From NCBI GenBank assembly GCA_963774405.1, contig CAVZEV010000007.1:186001-250000 (forward strand): a DNA stretch of 64,000 nucleotides, written 5' to 3'. Under the pieces are notes generated by a model. The model did not search any database. It was given only the letters and a program-made list of their open reading frames with translations, and had not been told where the DNA came from. This DNA comes from VRUE01 sp963774405. Its GTDB lineage: Bacteria > Actinomycetota > Thermoleophilia > Solirubrobacterales > 70-9. Made by a program: the position numbers and the translations under genes. Of the stretch, positions 42,620-49,975 are shown piece after piece. The stretch's first letter is position 1. Every line of letters begins with the position of its first letter.

Positions 42620-43669
42620 ATGAACCGCTCAGCCGTCCTATTCTGCCTGGCCCTGCTCAGCGCGCTGCTGGGCGTCTGCGGGCCGGCGTCGGCCAAGCAA
42701 CCGCCGCCACCGCTCTACTGGGGCGCCCAGATCGGCGACCAGCTGACCGGCGAAGCGGCGCCGTGGGACATGAACGCGGTCAGCGCCTTCCAGGGCCTGG
42801 CCAGGAAGCCGCTCTCGCTGATCTCCTTCTCGGCCCCCTTCGCCGAATGCAGCGGCTCGGACTGCACCTTCATCAACTTCCCCCTGACGCCGATGGAAAA
42901 CGCCCGCAACTACGGCGCGATTCCGTTCTTCGGATGGAGCTCGTCCTCGACCCCCGAAAGCGGCCCGCAGCGGCCCTGGAAGCTCTCCAACATCGTCAAC
43001 GGCAGCCTCGACCCCTACATACGCCGGTTCGCCGAATCTGCGAGGGAGTGGGGCCACCCCTTCTTCATCCGCTTCGACTGGGAGATGAACGGCTTCTGGT
43101 TCCCCTGGTCCGAAGGCGTCAACGGCAACAAGAAGGGCGAGTTCGTCGCCGCCTGGCGCCACATCCACGACATCTTCAGCGCCGTGGGCGCCGACAACGC
43201 GAGCTGGGTCTGGTGCCCCAATGTCGACTTCACCCACAAGCTGATCCCGCTCAACCGGGTCTACCCGGGCAACGCCTACGTCGACTGGACCTGCCTCGAC
43301 GGCTTCAACTGGGGCAAGCGCTCCGACTCGGCCGGCTGGCAGAGCTTCAACCAGATCTTCCACGAAACTTACAAGCGGGTGCTGAAGATCGCCCCCCATA
43401 AGCCGATGCTGCTCGGTGAGGTCGCCTCCAACGAGAAGGGCGGCTCGAAGCCCGCCTGGATCAAGAACATGCTGCGCGAAGTGCCACGCTACCGCCGCGT
43501 CCGCGGCCTGATCTGGTTCGACGTCAAGGACCGCAACACGCACTGGCCGATCGAGAGCTCGAAGAAGGCCTCGAACGCGTTTGCCAAGGGGATTCAGCGG
43601 ACGGTGTACCGGCCGAACGAATTCGGCGGGCTCGGGAGCAGTCCGATTCCAGCGCCCAGCTGGCCCTGA
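42620..43669 (+). CDS. Secreted GH26-like hydrolase 4
   Basis: A 349-residue protein, intact, shortest of the four. The signal peptide is AVLFCLALLSALLGVCGPASA and the catalytic domain begins almost at once with YWGAQIGDQLTGEAAPWDM. RFDWEMNGFWFPW and LLGEVASNEKGG hold the predicted catalytic pair. ECSGSDCTF keeps the cysteine pair. The copies differ mainly in linker length and in the loop after SQSIP/SSSTP, suggesting different placement or substrate fit. A small CCCC/GGGG hairpin lies at 42594-42607, upstream of the ATG. Confidence 0.85.
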   Translation: MNRSAVLFCLALLSALLGVCGPASAKQPPPPLYWGAQIGDQLTGEAAPWDMNAVSAFQGLARKPLSLISFSAPFAECSGSDCTFINFPLTPMENARNYGAIPFFGWSSSSTPESGPQRPWKLSNIVNGSLDPYIRRFAESAREWGHPFFIRFDWEMNGFWFPWSEGVNGNKKGEFVAAWRHIHDIFSAVGADNASWVWCPNVDFTHKLIPLNRVYPGNAYVDWTCLDGFNWGKRSDSAGWQSFNQIFHETYKRVLKIAPHKPMLLGEVASNEKGGSKPAWIKNMLREVPRYRRVRGLIWFDVKDRNTHWPIESSKKASNAFAKGIQRTVYRPNEFGGLGSSPIPAPSWP

Positions 43670-43687
43670 GCTTTGACCCCAGCGGTG

Positions 43688-43842
43688 GGCGTGGCGGTCG
43701 GCCTTTCCGGGAATTGATGTCGCACGCGCCCCGCTCCGCGGGGCGCTTAGCGACAATTGAAGAGCGCGGCTTCGCCGCGCTTAGAAACACGAGTGCAGCG
43801 GCTGCCTTCGGCAACATTCCCGGAAAGGCCGACCGCCACGCC
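43688..43842. repeat. Structured palindromic element A (27-bp outer stem, three inner hairpins)
   Basis: Outer arms 43688-43714 and 43816-43842 are perfectly complementary. Read on the minus strand, the interior has hairpin 1 (TGCC-GAA-GGCA), the conserved single-stranded TGCACTCGTGTTTC, hairpin 2 (GCGCGGC-GAA-GCCGCGC), then AATTGTCGC and hairpin 3 (GCGCCCCGC-GGA-GCGGGGCGC). All loops are three bases. No ORF explains it. Element B is a diverged inverted copy. Confidence 0.85.
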
Positions 43843-44015
43843 TTCCAAGGGACAACAGACTCAGGGACCGAGCGAGGTGAAACCCGAGGACTCCGGGACG
43901 TTCAGGTCACTGCCAAGCTTCCGTCACTCTCCAGCTCACCGGCAAGCTCGGCGCGGCTGCGTGATTCCCGCAGCCCGGCTGGCTTTGGTAGTTCGGGCTG
44001 ACGGGCGGGTTGGGA

Positions 44016-44167
44016 GGGAGCCCGGCCGCCCTCCAGGCGAACGTTCGCGAAGCGGCCGCCGCACTCGTGTTTCGAGGCGCGGCGCAGCCGCGCTGGCAAA
44101 TTGTCGCACGCGCCCGCCAACGGCGGGCGCGTGCGACCTAGTTCGACTGGAGGGCGGCCGGGCTCCC
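44016..44167. repeat. Structured palindromic element B (21-bp outer stem, three inner hairpins)
   Basis: Outer arms 44016-44036 and 44147-44167 are perfectly complementary but unrelated in sequence to those of element A. On the plus strand the interior repeats the A plan: CGC-GAA-GCG, CGCACTCGTGTTTC, GCGCGGC-GCA-GCCGCGC, AATTGTCGC, then a 16-bp stem around AAC (GTCGCACGCGCCCGCC and its complement). Pairing is kept where bases differ. The 173 bases between A and B (43843-44015) hold no gene, only two short hairpins (GGCTGCG/CGCAGCC and AGCCCG/CGGGCT). Confidence 0.85.
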
Positions 44168-44195
44168 CCAGCCACCCCCCATCCGCACGACCTAC

Positions 44196-46005
44196 CTAAG
44201 CCAACCGAGCTTCGAGTGCCGCCAGCTGCTGCGCCAGCGCGTCCGGCAGCTTGTCGCCGAACTGCGCGAAGTGCTCCTTGACCTGGGGCAGCTGCTCGCG
44301 CACCAGATCCTCGTCGACCGAGAGCAGCTCGCGCATGGCGTCTGCGTCGATGTCGAGGCCCTCGGTGTTGATCGCGCCCTCGGCCGGGAGCAGGCCGATC
44401 GCGGTCTCGACCGCCTCGGCATTGCCCTCGCAGCGGCGGAAGACCCACTCGAGCACGCGGCTGTTCTCGCCGAAGCCGGGCCAGAGGAACTTGCCGTCGT
44501 CGTCCTTGCGGAACCAGTTGACGTAGAAGATCCGCGGCAGCCGGGCGCCCTCGCGTTCGCCGGCCTTGATCCAGTGGGCGAAGTAGTCACCCATGTGGTA
44601 CCCGCAGAAAGGCAGCATCGCCATCGGGTCGAAGCGCAGTTCGCCGACGTTGCCGGCGGCCGCGGCGGTCTTCTCCGAGGACATCGTGGCGCCGAGGAAG
44701 ACGCCGTGCTCCCAGTCGAAGGCCTCGTGGACCAGGGGCACCGTCGTGGCGCGGCGGCCGCCGAAGAGGAAGGCGTCGATCGGCACGCCGGCCGGGTCCT
44801 CCCACTCAGGGGCGATCGTCGGGCACTGCGCGGCGGGCGTGGTGAAGCGGGCGTTGGGATGAGCCGAGGGGTTCTCGGAATCCGGCGTCCAGTCGTTGCC
44901 GTGCCAGTCGATCAGGTGCTCGGGCGGCTCGGAGGTCATGCCCTCCCACCAGATATCGCCATCGTCGGTTTTGGCGCAGTTGGTGAAGATCGAGTCGCTC
45001 TCGATCGTCCGCATCGCGTTCGGGTTGGTGCCCTCGCCCGTGCCCGGCGCAACGCCGAAGAAGCCGGCCTCGGGGTTGACTGCGTAGAGGCGGCCGTCCT
45101 CGTGGAACTTCATCCAGGCGATGTCGTCGCCGATCGTCTCGACCTTCCAGCCGGGCAGAGTCGGGATCAGCATCGCCAGGTTGGTCTTGCCGCAGGCAGA
45201 TGGAAAGGCGCCGGTGACGAACTTGACCTCGCCCTCCGGGGAGGTGAGCTTGAGGATCAGCATGTGCTCGGCCAGCCAGCCCTCGTCGCGGGCCATGGCC
45301 GAGGCGATCCGCAGCGCGAAGCACTTCTTGCCGAGCAGGGCGTTGCCGCCGTAGCCCGAGCCGAAGCTCCAGATCTCGCGCGTCTCCGGGTAGTGAACGA
45401 TGTACTTGTTGTCCTCGTTGCAGGGCCAGGAGACGTCCTCGACGCCGTCGACCAGCGGCATGCCGACCGAGTGCACACAGGGCACGAACTCGCCCTCGGT
45501 GCCGAGCGCCTCGAGCGCCGCGGCGCCCATGCGGGTCATGATCCGCATCGAGGTGGCGACGTAGGGCGAATCGGTCAGCTGGATGCCGATTTCGGAGATG
45601 TGCGAGCCGATCGGGCCCATCGAGAACGGCACCACGTACATCGTGCGACCGACCATGCAGCCTCGAAAGAGGCCATCCAGGGTCTCGCGCATCGCCTCCG
45701 GGGCGCGCCAGTTGTTGGTCGGACCGGCGTCCTCCTCCTTGTCGGAGCAGATGAAGGTCGCTGTCTTCGACCCGGGCCACGTCGGCGGGGTCGGAGAGCG
45801 CCAGGTAGGAGTTGGGGCGCTTGGCGTCGGAGAGGCGCTCGAAGGTTCCGGCCTCGATCAGGGTCTGGGCGAGGCGGTCGTACTCCTCAGCCGAGCCGTC
45901 ACACCAGTGGACGGCGTCGGGCTGGGTCAGTTCGGCGATCTCCCCGACCCAGTCGAGGAGCTGTGCGTGCGTGGTCGGCGCTGCGGCCGCGATGGTTTGG
46001 CTCAT
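44196..46005 (-). CDS. pckG: Phosphoenolpyruvate carboxykinase (GTP), one frameshift
   Basis: About 602 residues after removing one base near 45766. It converts oxaloacetate to PEP with GTP, the gluconeogenic entry from the TCA cycle. WCDGSAEEYDRL and a TNNW-like block (visible across the shift) lie at the N-terminus. MYVVPFSMGPIGS, the kinase loop GAFPSACGKTNLAML, the metal site TIGDDIAWM, and FLFGGRRATTVPL followed by NWFRKDDDGKFLWPGFGEN are all intact. It starts 10 bases after the DUF4333 gene. It fits downstream of the EMC route and succinyl-CoA synthetase for growth on acetate or fatty acids. Confidence 0.92.
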
Positions 46006-46015
46006 TCGCAGCACT

Positions 46016-46345
46016 TTATTCATTGGCCCCGCTGATATTGATCACACTTATGTCCGCGTTGCTGTTGCGGATCTTCAGCGTCACCGTCTGTTCCTTGCCC
46101 TTTTGCAGCTTTACGCTGCAATTGAAGGTCGCGCCTTTTTCGACCTTCTGGTTGGAAGGGCATTCGACGGAGGAGACCTTCTCGTTCAGCGAGTGCGAGA
46201 GATTCGCTTCCAGCTGTTCCTCGGTCTTCTGACTGTCGATGATCGTTTCGCCGCAGCCGGCAGCCAGCGCCGCCGCCGCGAGCAACGCGAGTAGCACGCC
46301 CGAGCGCCTAAACCAGCTCCTGCCTCTCCCGTCTGGCGCGATCAC
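46016..46345 (-). CDS. DUF4333 lipoprotein
   Basis: A 109-residue protein with an N-terminal signal and lipobox (LLALLAAAALAAGCGE; Cys at about 31). The mature part shows the DUF4333 pattern: VSSVECPSNQKVEKGATFNC, given up to 20 residues, and two cysteines likely joined by a disulfide. These small actinobacterial envelope proteins have no known function. It lies 10 bases upstream of pckG on the same strand and is probably co-transcribed with it. Confidence 0.82.
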   Translation of the reverse strand: MIAPDGRGRSWFRRSGVLLALLAAAALAAGCGETIIDSQKTEEQLEANLSHSLNEKVSSVECPSNQKVEKGATFNCSVKLQKGKEQTVTLKIRNSNADISVINISGANE

Positions 46346-46810
46346 TGGCTTGAAGTATCCCAGGAGCGCCGAGCCTCCGGGGGGCCCGCTGATTCAAGCG
46401 GCTTGCCAAGCCGCAACGCAGCCTCCGGCGACGGTGCCTAGGCTGGGCTGACCAGGGCGATCGTCGCGGCGCGTCACTGGACTCGCAGAACCGGGAGGCG
46501 CCCCGCCAAGAGCAACCTCCCGGCACTCGCACATCGGTCGCAGACATAGACGCCGGGTACGTCCAGTCCGCTCGGCGACTTGCCCTCGGGTTTGGACCCC
46601 GAGGCCACAGCTTTGGACACCGTGGGTCCACCGCCGCAAATCGATTCGACCCGGCGAATCGCCCTTGACCGTAGAGCATCGACCCAGACGCGCGGCACAT
46701 ACCTCCGTGGACGTCGCGACCCCGGGATTTACGCAAATTGCGATATTCGATCAGCGGATCAGATGCAGGATTCGTTCTCCGCAGAGGTTGGATAGGGTTC
46801 CCCGCCGCTG
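46346..46810. other. 465-base region without a convincing gene
   Basis: Short open frames on both strands overlap and none has a good start. One minus-strand frame contains VYVCDRC near 46550 and an upstream ICGGG, which could be a zinc-ribbon remnant. GC content is lower than in the flanking genes. The last 60 bases (TTGCGATATTCGATC, then TTGGATAGGGTTC just before the sucC start) probably hold the sucC promoter, with TAGGGT as a weak -10. Confidence 0.4.
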
Positions 46811-48028
46811 ATGAGGTTCTTCGAGTACGAGGCACGCAAGATCGTCGAGCTCGCCGGGATTCCGGTGACCAAGTACGGCTTCTGCACCACTGCCGATGAG
46901 GCGCGCAAGGTCGCCGAGGAAATCGGCGGGCCGGTCGTGATCAAGTCGCAGGTGCTCTCCGGTGGCCGGATGAAGGCCGGTGGTGTCAAGTTCGCCGACA
47001 CGCCCGAGGAGGCCGCCGAACACGCCGAGGCGATCCTCGAGCTGGAGATCAACGGGCACATGCCGCGTGGCGTCTTGGTCGACCCGAAAGCCGAGATCAA
47101 GCAGGAGTACTACGCCGGGGTCGTCTGGGACGGCACCGCAAAGCGGCCGCTGATGCTGTTCAGCGACATGGGCGGCATCGACATCGAGGAGGTCGCCGAG
47201 ACCCACCCCGACCACGTCGGCCGCGGCCACGTCTCCAACCTGCTGCCGATTGCCGACTTCGAGGCCAAGCAGGTCGTCGCCGCCACCGGCGTCACCGGCT
47301 CGCAGCTCAACCGGGCCACCCCGGTCCTGGCCAGGCTCGCCCGCCTCTTCCGCGACAACGACATGACCCTGGCCGAGATCAACCCGCTGGCCGAGCTGAC
47401 CGACGGCAGCTTCGTCGCCCTCGACGCCCACATGGAGATGGAGAACGAGGCGGTTGGCCGCCAGAAGGGCCTGCTGCGCAAGCAGCTCGAGATCGCCGAG
47501 GAGGACACGCGCGAGACCTATGAGCCCTCCGCCTTCGAGCGCAACGTCGCCGCGATCGACGCCGCCGACCACCGCGGCGTGATCCAGGGCAAGGACCACG
47601 GCTTCGAAGGCAACCTCGGCCTCGTGATCGGCGCCGGCGGCGGCTCGCTGACGCTGACCGACGCGGTCCGCAGCCAGGGCGGCAAGCCCGCCAACTACTC
47701 CGAGATCGGCGGCAACCCCTCGGTCGCCAAGGCCTGCGGCCTGGCCAAGGAGGTGCTCGAAAAGGACGGCGTCGAGAAGATCGCAGTGATGATGTCGATC
47801 GTCTCCAACACCCGCGTCGACATCGTCGCCCGCGGCGTGATCAAGGCCTGCCTCGAGCTCGGCAAGGACCCCGGCGAGACGATCGCGATCTTCCGCATCC
47901 CCGGCGCCTGGGAGGAGGAGGGCTTCAAGATCCTCGAGCGCTACGGAGTCGAGTACTGCGACCGCTCGGTGCCGATGTGGGAGGCCGCCGGCCGCGCGAT
48001 CGCCAAGATTCAGGGGGCTCCGGCGTGA
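46811..48028 (+). CDS. sucC: Succinyl-CoA synthetase beta subunit
   Basis: A 405-residue ATP-grasp protein. YEARKIVELAGIPVTKYGFC, VVIKSQVLSGGRMKAGGVKF, MTLAEINPLAELTDGSFVAL (metal-binding Asn/Asp region) and the C-terminal ligase part GGSLTLTDAVRSQGGKPANY and IGGNPS are present. It interconverts succinyl-CoA and succinate with nucleotide phosphorylation. Malate-CoA ligase subunits look alike, but nothing else here suggests a serine cycle. sucD follows after 58 bases holding a hairpin. Confidence 0.88.
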   Translation: MRFFEYEARKIVELAGIPVTKYGFCTTADEARKVAEEIGGPVVIKSQVLSGGRMKAGGVKFADTPEEAAEHAEAILELEINGHMPRGVLVDPKAEIKQEYYAGVVWDGTAKRPLMLFSDMGGIDIEEVAETHPDHVGRGHVSNLLPIADFEAKQVVAATGVTGSQLNRATPVLARLARLFRDNDMTLAEINPLAELTDGSFVALDAHMEMENEAVGRQKGLLRKQLEIAEEDTRETYEPSAFERNVAAIDAADHRGVIQGKDHGFEGNLGLVIGAGGGSLTLTDAVRSQGGKPANYSEIGGNPSVAKACGLAKEVLEKDGVEKIAVMMSIVSNTRVDIVARGVIKACLELGKDPGETIAIFRIPGAWEEEGFKILERYGVEYCDRSVPMWEAAGRAIAKIQGAPA

Positions 48029-48032
48029 GGGG

Positions 48033-48074
48033 CTTGGCGACTTTCCGCCCTTATAGGGCAGGTTTCTCGCCAAG
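48033..48074 (+). promoter_or_regulatory. Two-part hairpin between sucC and sucD
   Basis: CTTGGCGA (48033-48040) pairs with TCGCCAAG (48067-48074), and within it GCCCT pairs with AGGGC around a 3-base loop. It fills almost the whole sucC-sucD spacer. It may act as an RNA processing or stability element that adjusts the subunit ratio. There is no T-run, so a strong terminator is unlikely. Confidence 0.45.
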
Positions 48075-48086
48075 GGGGGCTCGCCT

Positions 48087-49004
48087 ATGAGCATCTTGCT
48101 GAGCAAGGAGACGACCTTCATCGTCCAGGGGATCACCGGCCGCGAGGCGGTCAACCTGACCCGCGAGTGCCTCGACTACGGCTCCAAGGTCGTCGGCGGC
48201 GTCACCCCCGGCCGCAAGGGCCGCGAGGTGCACGGCGTGCCGGTCTTCGACACCGTCGCCCAGGCGGTCGAGCACCACGGCGGCCCGATCGACGGCTCGG
48301 TCGTCACCGTCCCCCCCGCCTTCACCAAGGACGCGGTGCTGGAGGCGATCGAGAACGAGATCAAGCTGATCGTGATCGTCACCGAGCGCATCCCGCGCCG
48401 CGACGTCGCCCAGATGGTCGAGCTCGCCGAGCTGCGCGGCGCCCGCATCATCGGCCCCAACTGCCTCGGCCTGATCGTCCCCGAGGTCTGCAAGATGGGC
48501 GGCATCGGCGGCCCCGCCAAGGACGCGGCCAAGGCCTACGCCCCCGGCCCGGTCGGCGTGATGAGCCGCTCCGGCGGGATGACCACGGAGATCTCCTCCT
48601 CGCTGACCCAGGCCGGCCTCGGCGTCTCCACCGCCGTCTCGATCGGCGGCGACGCGATCATCGGCTCGACCTACGCCGAGCTGATGCCCTACTTCGAGGC
48701 CGATGAGCAGACCGAGGCGATCGTGATCTACACCGAGCCCGGCGGCCGCATGGAGGCGCAGCTCTCCCAGTGGGTCAAGGACAACAACTCGCGCCTGCCG
48801 ATCATCGCCTTCATGGCGGGCAAGTTCATGGACGACGAGGAGATGAAGGGGATGAGCTTCGGCCACGCCGGCACGATCGTCGAGGGCAAGGAGGACACCG
48901 CGACCGAGAAGATCGCCCGCCTCGAAGCCGCCGGCATCCGCGTGGTCGAGCGGATCGACGAGATCCCCGACGCGGTCAAGCAGAAGCTGGGAGCGACCGC
49001 CTGA
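48087..49004 (+). CDS. sucD: Succinyl-CoA synthetase alpha subunit
   Basis: A 305-residue CoA-ligase alpha chain. ILLSKETTFIVQGITGREAV, VTPGRKGREVHGVPVFDTVA, RIIGPNCLGLIVPE and GVMSRSGGMTTEISS are typical. FGHAGTIVEGKEDTATEKI near residue 257 contains the phospho-histidine. It pairs with sucC in the TCA cycle. The ferredoxin gene overlaps its stop codon (TGATG). Confidence 0.9.
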   Translation: MSILLSKETTFIVQGITGREAVNLTRECLDYGSKVVGGVTPGRKGREVHGVPVFDTVAQAVEHHGGPIDGSVVTVPPAFTKDAVLEAIENEIKLIVIVTERIPRRDVAQMVELAELRGARIIGPNCLGLIVPEVCKMGGIGGPAKDAAKAYAPGPVGVMSRSGGMTTEISSSLTQAGLGVSTAVSIGGDAIIGSTYAELMPYFEADEQTEAIVIYTEPGGRMEAQLSQWVKDNNSRLPIIAFMAGKFMDDEEMKGMSFGHAGTIVEGKEDTATEKIARLEAAGIRVVERIDEIPDAVKQKLGATA

Positions 49005-49237
49005 TGGCCGAGACGCTGAACAAGGTCTTCATCGACGTCGAGGTCGACGCCTCCGTCGCCGGCGATGCCGAGCTGGCGAAGAAGCTGGAGGAAGTCTGCC
49101 CGGTCGACATCTTCAAGGCGACCGAGAGCGGGGTCGAGATCGTCGAGGGCAACCTCGACGAGTGCGTCCTCTGCAACCTCTGCGTCGACGCCGCGCCCGA
49201 GGGCACGGTGCGCGTCGTCAAGCTGTACGAGCAGTAG
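49004..49237 (+). CDS. FixX-like single-cluster ferredoxin
   Basis: A 77-residue protein. Cys32 (CPVDIF) and C54-x2-C57-x2-C60 (ECVLCNLCVDAAPEGTV) supply four ligands for one [4Fe-4S] cluster; the second set of classical 2[4Fe-4S] ferredoxins is absent. The order CP then CxxCxxC resembles FixX-type ferredoxins. Translation is coupled to sucD by TGATG. This links a redox carrier to succinyl-CoA metabolism, for example a 2-oxoglutarate:ferredoxin oxidoreductase encoded elsewhere (inference). It overlaps the convergent HxlR gene by 20 bases. Confidence 0.78.
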   Translation: MAETLNKVFIDVEVDASVAGDAELAKKLEEVCPVDIFKATESGVEIVEGNLDECVLCNLCVDAAPEGTVRVVKLYEQ

Positions 49238-49907
49238 CGGCCAAACCGCTGCCGAAGGCCGCCTGGGCTTCCTCGCGAAGGTGCTCGGGGACGACGACGA
49301 GTGAGCGCAGCTCTTCGAGCAGCTCGCGGTCGCCGTCGATCTCGACGCCCTCCTCCCCGGACTCGCCGACGACCAGGGCGGCGACGATGCCGACCGGTGC
49401 GCCGACCAGGCTGAGGTCGGGGCTCGCCGCAGCGCCACGGGTTGCCTCGATCCGCCCGTCGGCGATGCGCAGCGCATAAGGCTGGCCGCCACAGCGCAGG
49501 GCCAGCGTGGCGCTGAGGTCCGCGGGCGGGTGCAGGATCACCCGGATCGCGTTGGGCAGCGAGGACGGCTCCAGGCCGACCACGTCCTCGAGCTTTTGCA
49601 GCTCCATTCCCCAGCGGCTCAGCTCCAGCATCGGCCGCTCGAGCCCGCGACCGAGCTCGGTCAGCTCGTATACCGTCGCCGAGCTGGGCGGATCGAGTTC
49701 ACGGCGCTCGACGATGCCGTGCTGCTCGAGGTCGCGCAGGCGTTTGGTGAGGACGTCGGTGGGGGCGCCGCCGACCGCACGGGCCAGGGCCGAGAAGCGC
49801 AGCGGCCCGAGCGAGAGCTCGCGCACGATCAGCATCGTCCAGCGCTCGCCGATGCGATCGAGGGCGCAGGCCAGGCTGCACGCTTGGCCGTATTCGCGTG
49901 GGCTCAT
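49218..49907 (-). CDS. HxlR-family regulator with SCP2-like C-terminal domain
   Basis: A 229-residue protein. Residues 1-100 are the HxlR winged helix: ACSLACALDRIGERWTMLIV, VLTKRLRDLEQHGIVERREL and YELTELGRGL. Residues 125-225 look like an SCP2-type sterol/lipid-binding fold (LALRCGGQPYALRIADGRIE), as in several actinobacterial HxlR regulators. It may sense a lipid or hydrophobic ligand. It diverges from the MmpL-like transporter gene across 68 bases holding a dyad at 49929-49958, so it probably controls that gene and itself. Confidence 0.85.
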   Translation of the reverse strand: MSPREYGQACSLACALDRIGERWTMLIVRELSLGPLRFSALARAVGGAPTDVLTKRLRDLEQHGIVERRELDPPSSATVYELTELGRGLERPMLELSRWGMELQKLEDVVGLEPSSLPNAIRVILHPPADLSATLALRCGGQPYALRIADGRIEATRGAAASPDLSLVGAPVGIVAALVVGESGEEGVEIDGDRELLEELRSLVVVPEHLREEAQAAFGSGLAATARTA

Positions 49908-49928
49908 GGAACAAGAGTATCAGCGTAA

Positions 49929-49958
49929 TTTGAAATTCAAAGCAAGCACTTTGAATTC
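49929..49958. promoter_or_regulatory. Probable HxlR operator in the hxlR-mmpL spacer
   Basis: TTTGAAATTCAAA (49929-49941) is a perfect 13-base dyad. TTTGAATTC (49950-49958) repeats its half-sites 21 bases further on, about two helical turns. The spacer is markedly AT-rich. It lies 18 bases before the GTG start of the transporter and 22 bases before the regulator's ATG, so binding could block both promoters. Confidence 0.6.
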
Positions 49959-49975
49959 TGGTACAGTCACGCGCC

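Noticed and set aside
43688..44167. Retron or group II intron as an explanation of the structured elements
   Set aside because: No reverse transcriptase or any other ORF lies nearby, and the outer perfect stems differ from both architectures.
46394..46795. Several short open frames on both strands in the pckG-sucC gap
   Set aside because: They overlap each other, lack ribosome sites and show no family pattern. Only a weak CxxC signal was noted.
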